DNA of 64,000 bases from Astrocystis sublimbata (Eukaryota > Ascomycota > Sordariomycetes > Xylariales > Xylariaceae): positions 1-64,000 of the forward strand of contig JAJNNY010000011.1 of the NCBI GenBank assembly GCA_022453515.1, given 5' to 3'. Below are positions 58,064 through 64,000 of this stretch, piece by piece (within the stretch, counting starts at the first letter, position 1; every line of letters starts with the position of its first letter). The notes under the pieces were generated by a model. That model saw only the letters and a program-made list of their open reading frames with translations, ran no database searches and was not told the origin of the DNA. The position numbers and the translations under genes were made by a program.

Positions 58064-59017
58064 ATGGCGGGTGCATACCTGCCTCCTTTCCGTCGCCAGC
58101 AAGCGGCTGGTGTGTCCGACAATGCTCCACGAGATGATCACCAGCGCGAGCCCGGACCTAAACTCTATCGTCCACGCGATATCGACGGCTATTTCTGGGA
58201 GGACATGCCCTGCACCGATGTGTCCCAAAGCGCACGTACGACTACCTTTCACAACTCCAAGGCTCGTCCCGAGCAGCTTTCCCACATGACGCTTTTCCGG
58301 GACGCGAACCCGCGCTGGGCCGGAGATCATATCGTCTTTGCCAAGTCTAACCTCTCGCTGCTTCCGGGGTATGCGGAGAAGATGGCCGAGGTTGGTGGAT
58401 GGGAGTGGGTGACTGGAGGAGAAGAGACGACAACGAAGCTGGGAGCTGCTGCTGTTGGTGACAAGCCTGAGGATGATGATGACGAAGATGGTGCCATCGT
58501 GGCTCATGATGTTGAGAACTTGGCCGGCCCATCTCAGGGGCTCCCTGATCTATCTCCTGAGCAGCATACCGACATCCGCCTCGCACTAACAAAGGCAATC
58601 TACGCCTTCAACGAGCATCCCAACGACATCAACTACCGCGACATCGCCCCCATCAGCTATATCCCCGCGAACCCCCAAGCCCCTATCGCCGTGTTCGAAG
58701 AACACGACACCATGGGCGGTGTTTTCGCTTTTATCGGCTGGTTCACCATTTCGCGAATCAGCATCCTGGCGCCGCATTCGAAGGAGCTTGTGCGCATGTT
58801 GGGCCAGAAGTGGGGAGAGCGTGGTCACCGGGGACAGCGTTATGCGTCGGCGTGGGAGGCGTCGGTCGCGGTGGTGTGGGCTGTTGTTGGATTCGAGCGG
58901 TTGGAAGGGGAAGGGGCGCCGCCGCCGCCGGAGATCAGGAAGGTGCCTGAGCTTGGGGGGAGAAGTGTAAATAAGATGCTGGCGGAAATGAGAATGGATC
59001 GTGGCGTGGAGGATTGA
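58064..59017 (+). CDS. Conserved-looking fungal protein of unknown function
   Basis: A single exon of 317 residues starts at ACAATGGCGG. The N-terminal part (GPKLYRPRDIDGYFWEDMPC, then TTTFHNSKARPEQLSHMTLF and PRWAGDHIVFAKSNLSLLPG) and the C-terminal part (RISILAPHSKELVRMLGQKW, RYASAWEASVAVVWAVVGFE) flank an acidic linker (EDDDDEDG). The composition is clearly that of a real, soluble protein. I do not recognise a catalytic motif or named family, and no signal peptide or membrane segment is visible. A DDDDE-type linker suggests two separate folded parts. It is convergent with the hydrolase gene that follows. Confidence 0.8.
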   Translation: MAGAYLPPFRRQQAAGVSDNAPRDDHQREPGPKLYRPRDIDGYFWEDMPCTDVSQSARTTTFHNSKARPEQLSHMTLFRDANPRWAGDHIVFAKSNLSLLPGYAEKMAEVGGWEWVTGGEETTTKLGAAAVGDKPEDDDDEDGAIVAHDVENLAGPSQGLPDLSPEQHTDIRLALTKAIYAFNEHPNDINYRDIAPISYIPANPQAPIAVFEEHDTMGGVFAFIGWFTISRISILAPHSKELVRMLGQKWGERGHRGQRYASAWEASVAVVWAVVGFERLEGEGAPPPPEIRKVPELGGRSVNKMLAEMRMDRGVED

Positions 59018-59284
59018 TTGTGGAAGGTGACTACAGCCCTTGTAAGGCGGGAGAGATGGACGAAGATAAAGTTGCTTAAGACTCCCATTTAATTGGAACA
59101 TGTCCTGCATCACACTCATTTACTACTTGAAATGATTTGTACGATATTCATTGTCAGATCTGAATAGATTTGAATGTTCATGTTGTTTTCATTAAACCTA
59201 GCTAGCCACGAGTTCAGCGCTTATTGTCATGGACTCATACCCGCAAAGATTTGATGTCGACATCACCTTCACCGGCAGCCAAGC

Positions 59285-60189
59285 TTATAGATGCTCTGAA
59301 AGGAACTTGAGGACGACCTCGTATCCACGCTTGTACTCGCTCTTCACCCGTTCGTCTTCCAGGTCTGCACGCGCCGCCATCCAGCCGTGAATCTGATCGG
59401 GGAATGTCTCGACGTGCTTGGGAGCCGTCAGGTTGGCGTCGAACTTCTTTACATCTTCGGGGTCCTCGTCCTTGGAAGCGAGCAGCACCAGAGGGATCTT
59501 GATCTTCTTGGCGTCCTCGGGATCGACCATGGCTGGGTGTGCTTCGATGCCGACTTTGAAGGGGTTTTCGGGCGAGGTGGCCACGAGGGAGACGACTTTG
59601 CCGCCCCAGCAGAACTATAAGATTGGGGGGGTTAGCAACGGCCTCTCAGGAATTAAACAAGTTGCGCAGGGGGGTGTCAAGAATACTCACGCCTAGGATA
59701 GCCCACTCCTTGATCTCGGGGTATTTCTCGGCTACGGCCTTGACGTAGGCGGGGACAGAGGCAGCAACACCCTGTGGCGAGTTCTTCTGGAAGAACTCGC
59801 CGAACTTCTTCTGGTCTTCTTCGCTGGCGGGAGGGAAGTGCTCGAGGGGATAGGGGGCTCCCTTGAACCAGTCCGGGATGAAGACCTTGTACTTGGCGTC
59901 GCCCGACTCGGCGGTGATGTCGGCGCCTTGCAGGGTCTGTGGGTAGAATCCGAAGATGTCGAAGATGGTGATGATGCCCTTGGACGTGCTGGAGGTGCCT
60001 GTGACGTCTGATGCAGTGGAAAGCTACCGTTTAGCGATATGGATCCCAGAGGATTAATTGGGTGGACTTACAAGTGTTGAGTCCGCCTAGCTCTTCATAC
60101 TTGCCCTTTGCGTTATATCCTTTGGAGGCGATAGGCGGGACGTTACAGCAGGCCTTGCTGTGGCCCTGTTGAGCTGGGGCGGTCGACAT
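59285..60189 (-). CDS. Dienelactone-hydrolase family protein
   Basis: Three exons on the minus strand (60072-60189, 59691-60007, 59285-59614) give 254 residues from the first ATG, MSTAPAQQGHSKACC. The alpha/beta-hydrolase nucleophile is Cys147 in GFCWGGK; candidate Asp194-196 (ASKDEDP) and His221 (DQIHGWMAAR) complete the triad. TIFDIFGFYPQTLQGAD and the FIPDWFKG stretch match fungal family members. Substrates of most fungal members are unknown; some act on lactones or small esters. Upstream of the ATG the same frame stays open for about 80 codons, and about 60 of them resemble a mitochondrial presequence, though no ATG begins it (see findings). Confidence 0.88.
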
Positions 60190-61643
60190 GCTGGCGATTT
60201 TGGGAGATCGAGTCAATGGTTCACGAAAGGAGCGGGTTGTGCTTGCGGCAGTGTGAAGACAATTGAAAGCTTTGGATTGGGATGAACTAGAGAAAGCAGA
60301 TAGATAGCTGTGCTTCGGCGCCGATGCGAGTTGGGATGCGAAATGGGATGCTGCTAGACGGGCGGCCACTAGCAACCACGGCAGTTCGCGGTTTCGGCAG
60401 GCGGGCCGTAGTAGATTGGGTCCCCGCTGCGTTGGATCTAAGCGTCACAAAGGAGCGATGCATCTCTAGGTGTTTATCTATTTCACCTACCTAACCTCAT
60501 GTCTGATCCTCGTAAAGATCTGAGTGTTTCTTCCCACTTGGCAAACAATTACATGTGTGGATTCTCCCGCAATTGATTATCACAGCTTTGGCTTCCAAGT
60601 ACCTAAAGGTATATGTCACTACTGAGTGCCGAGTGCTTTAGGTAATTTCGTAGACACATGCTTGAGCAAGTGCAGGTGGTGAGGGGTTATAAGCGCGGGG
60701 TGCTTGCTGAGCTGTGACAGATTCATGATGTCATTAGGTACGGTGCCCACAGTCGAAGCTCCAAGGGGCAGTAGGTGCTGTGGCTTTTGCAGAGACAGAC
60801 GTCCACCAGGTGTGGCTTGGCAATTAACAGTGTGAAGAACTCAACGGACAATTTATGTTGTACTGTACTATATCCCTACATCCATTGCCATGGTAGTATG
60901 AAACAGGTCTGTCTGGACTGCTACGCTGTTGCACTGCTGAATGCAATGGTCATCTGACCTCGTCGACAACTCCTCCCTTCCCTCGCCTCCCTTGCCTCCC
61001 CTCGCCTCCCATGGCCACTCCGGGCCAATTCGAATGTCATGGTTTTTCTGACCTGTCGTAGAACACCGGCTCCTCCCATCCAATCACAAGCATCGTGCAT
61101 CACGATGCACCGAGTAATCCCTTCTCAGCAATGTCGCTTATCGTGCGAACAGTGGTTCATCTCACCGCTAGCGCTTGCTCGACGCGAGTGCTTCTGCAGA
61201 TAACGAGAGACTGATGCGAGATGCCTGTGCTTTGGCCAGAGCACCCAGAGCACCTCGACACCGACGTTACATCCAAGCCCTCACACACATCCGCCTCATG
61301 CCCAATGAGAACCCCAACAAGTCGTTGCCTCCCTCGCCTCCTCTGCTATACTTTCCCCAAAACGCCGGCCTGTCCGACTGCTGCCACCGACGCCGTCGAC
61401 ATCCCTCGTCCCCCACGATGTTAATATGCTTCCTCATGCTACCCCTTCCTTTTTCTCGACCGACTCATTGTCTAGCCAATCATCCGTCGACATGTTGCGC
61501 GTGTATTGGAACGCGACTCGTACCACTATGTTCATCCCTCAAGTTAGCTTCTTTTTCCTGGCCAGAACTATAAGCCACCAGAGGGCGCAGCGTCTTCATG
61601 TTGTGTTATTCGCATTGCAGATGCTCCAGCCAATCTTTGGCCT
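60190..61643. other. Intergenic, includes hydrolase 5' region
   Basis: The first 240 bases hold the ATG-less extension of the hydrolase frame. Beyond that no gene is supported; the plus-strand frame near 61175-61573 is Pro/Arg-rich low complexity without an ATG of its own. A CCTCGCCTCCC-type repeat lies at about 60980-61010. Confidence 0.45.
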
Positions 61644-62581
61644 TCACATCGTAAACCAGGGCGTCTTGCGGTGCCACTCACTGAACTTCTCGTCATCCAG
61701 CTTGAGCTTGGACAGGGCTTCTGCCTCGCTGAACCAGTGAGTCGAAAACTTCTCGCGATCATCCCGTATAGGCATGCAGGCTTCATCGCGCTGAACACTG
61801 TCGCACGGCTTGGCTGCATACCAATGAATGTTGCGCCATGCGCCGGTCGCAGGGTCTGGATCTGTAATGGATATATCAGTTACCGAGGCAACAACAACCT
61901 GAGATTGTGCCCGAAATGCATGTGGCTGACGTACTAGAAGCGTGTTAGTGCTGTAGAGCAAGGACACGAAACGAGGGAATGACAGAGCGCAAGCCTGCAC
62001 AGCTGACGCTCTTGGCGCACTAATGAGAGCTTGGGCCATACTCACCATTCGCTGACTCCGATCATCTCATTGCTGAGACTCCTCGTGACTCCGGTCTTCA
62101 GATCTTCGGGGTTGCGCATCGTCAACCCCGTCGCGGTAGCTGACCTTGACGGGGTGGATCTGGAACCGAATCGAAGTCGTAAGGGGCGCACGGCAACGCC
62201 CGTCTCCTCGGTTGTCTCGCGGATCGCCGCCTCAAGATACCCCTCTCCAATATCTTTGCGGCCCTTGGGAAGCTGGTATATGCCAATCCGATTGTTGTAG
62301 ACGACGAGGACCTTGGGGCAACAACCTTCTGCTTCGTTGATTGTGACTGTGCCGCAACTGACAATGATCTCGTCGGATTTGTGGTAGCATCCTTGGCTTC
62401 TTATCTTTTCCCACACGTTCTCATCCTTCCAATTGACGACACTGTCGCGAAATCGTATATCTCTTCTGCTCAGTCCTTGGTAGTTCTTTGCAAACTTGGT
62501 GCGATCGCACGCTGCCACACGACGTCCTAGCTTTCTTTTCTCGACACCAACGGGGCTTTTCTCGCATAAGCTGCGCGCCAT
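61644..62581 (-). CDS. Nudix hydrolase (diphosphoinositol-polyphosphate/Ap-n-A type); exon junction uncertain
   Basis: The ATG at 62581 opens MARSLCEKSPVG. The Nudix box is complete: GRKDIGEGYLEAAIRETTEE followed by TGV, preceded by YQLPK, so it should hydrolyse nucleoside or inositol diphosphates with Mg. PATGAWRNIHWYAAKP and FSTHWFSEAEAL come from the second exon, which ends at TGA (61644). The obvious donor, GTGAGT at 62045, does not keep frame with any nearby acceptor. A frame-keeping alternative is 62057-62581 joined to 61644-61898 (259 residues), but its donor GTCAGC is weak. Either splicing is unusual or one base is wrong. The core family call does not depend on the junction. Confidence 0.7.
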
Positions 62582-64000
62582 GTTTGCACTACTAACGAAC
62601 TAGAAGAAAACATGGTCGTTCCGATCTCAAGAGGAAGCGCGTCTTCTTATTCATGTCGCGTTCACTGGCCTTGTCCTTCTTCGTAGGTGCAGGTGACCGA
62701 CTTTAGGAAAAAAATGTCTCACCGGTCAGAGCGCAGTCAGATATTTGCGCCGGTGAATCAGGAGCGTAAGCTGGACCCATGGATTTACCGAAGCATGCTC
62801 AGGGTCTAGACATCATCATCAATTTCCCTTTGTCTATATTTCGAGGCTCTCTCTTTGCAGGGGCCGTTTTGACTGAGCGGCTCAAGGTGGACAAGGGTGC
62901 CCTTGCATCAACCCTTGCTTACCGGTCACTCTCAAACATGCCACTTCTTCGAAAGCTTCCTTTGCCTAACCTACTTTCTCCTAGCCAGAGTCTAAAATGT
63001 CAGGGTACGGGTAGTTCCTGGGCAAATACGGCGGATCCATTGGTGGGGGTATCGGTATTTAGCAACGGCCTTCATTGTATCAAGCGTTTGACGAGAGACA
63101 ATGGTACCGACAGTTTGGCTGACCCACCGCTTCCCCCAACTCTCAAACAGGCCGCCCGCCGAAATTGCTCCGGACGGCAGCGCCTAAGTACGCGACCAGA
63201 GAGCCGCTTCTGTCGTGCTCGAGGCCACGCTACGTCACGCGCCCTATGGAGTGGCTCTGCTCGTGCTACTCGAAAGTTTATTTGTACGCTCTAGACGCCT
63301 TCTCGGCGTGTCGCAAAAACGCTCCCAAGTTCTCCGCATAAGCTTGAGCTTGTAACATCGTGGGCGAATAGCCAGCCGGATGACATATGAACCAGCCTGT
63401 CACATGTTTCAACACTAGCAGATGTGAGAACTTGGGGTACGGCACAGGCCGAGAAGTCGTAAGTATTTCCCGTTGAGCTATGTCCGAATTCGTTCAAGGC
63501 CCTCGAAGGCCCATGCTACTCAATTCGAAGCAGATCCTGCATGGTCGATCGGCATGGCCATCTCCTTGTTAATTCTATCAAAAAGTTGCTCTCGGTACAT
63601 CAAGTGGCCGATATTTGAAAATATGCGCTTTGAAGGATGGCAGACGGTGCCAAGGTACTAGGATACCGTTGCTTCGTGAAACGTCAAGAAAGGGACACAG
63701 ACTGTACAAGGAAACAAAAATGCTTCTTGCCGCTATCTACCCGCACTCGGCTCCACTTCATGTTTGATAAATACCTATGTTTGGTGTCTGTGCAGTCCGC
63801 AACTCGGACTCAAGCCGTGCCAGAGGAGCTGGGTTCGGAAACATTATATTATCGTTTCGATGCCGCTGTCAACGTCGAGCCCCATTATGAGGCTTGCTCT
63901 ACACATACTCCAAGGATGTTCCTCTGCGAGTAAGAATGCTGATATGATTGTGAGTCGAGAAAAGACTAGTCTCAGCATCCGCAGTCAACACCAAGTCTGT
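62582..64000. other. No supported gene
   Basis: A plus-strand frame of 171 codons from an ATG at 62779 lacks motifs and its composition looks random. Near 63000 a glycine-rich reading (SGYG...GKYGGSIGGGIGI) is broken by a stop codon. Nothing was annotated. Confidence 0.5.

Noticed and set aside
63000..63055. Glycine-rich reading SGYG...GKYGGSIGGGIGI
   Set aside because: Interrupted by an in-frame TAG after five codons and no intron signal can remove it.
62779..63294. Plus-strand frame of 171 codons
   Set aside because: No recognisable domain; composition shifts to Arg-rich random text in the second half.

Overview
This window looks like nuclear DNA of a filamentous ascomycete (Pezizomycotina, perhaps a Sordariomycete). 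The protein genes have short GT-AG introns of about 45-250 bp with CTAAC or CTGAC branch points. They include families typical of these fungi: a 4'-phosphopantetheinyl transferase of the NpgA type, a Zn2Cys6 regulator, an NCS1 purine-cytosine permease and a multi-exon GABA-type permease. Many intergenic stretches carry CCTAGGTA and ACCTACCT motifs. No CRISPR, rRNA or intact transposon was seen.

Layout. Bases 1-83 form a nearly perfect hairpin and are followed by about 4 kb without a convincing gene. At 4239-4371 lies a tRNA-Lys(CUU) gene interrupted in its T arm by a 60-bp intron with spliceosomal signals. From 4.8 to 29.5 kb the genes are fairly dense: a small CHORD-like cysteine/histidine protein, glucokinase, a Naa50-like acetyltransferase with a PIP box (minus strand), an Aurora-type kinase, an Sgf11-like SAGA protein, a PPIL1-type cyclophilin (minus), signal peptide peptidase, the phosphopantetheinyl transferase, an ankyrin-PH-ORD oxysterol-binding protein and a peroxisomal-type acyl-CoA thioesterase. 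From 29.5 to 44 kb the sequence is gene-poor. It holds a Zn2Cys6 factor, a tRNA-Gly(GCC) and one probable small spliced gene at 32.4 kb. At 44.0-48.7 kb an NCS1 permease and a nine-exon GABA-type permease are convergent. After another 3.4 kb gap come EFR3, ATP12, a conserved fungal protein, a dienelactone-hydrolase-like protein (minus) and a Nudix hydrolase (minus). The last 1.4 kb has no supported gene.

The genes are mostly housekeeping and do not form one pathway or a biosynthetic cluster. Two themes recur. EFR3 and the oxysterol-binding protein both act in plasma-membrane and ER contact-site lipid biology. Glucokinase, the thioesterase, ATP12 and the two permeases are metabolic. Most transcription units are independent and oriented either way.

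The strongest unusual observation is the T-arm intron in tRNA-Lys(CUU). Next are single-base frame breaks in glucokinase (inside the phosphate-binding motif) and in the acetyltransferase, which may be real lesions or consensus errors. There is also a presequence-like, ATG-less N-terminal extension on the hydrolase at 60.2 kb. All functional names rest on recognising family motifs by eye; no database search was possible.
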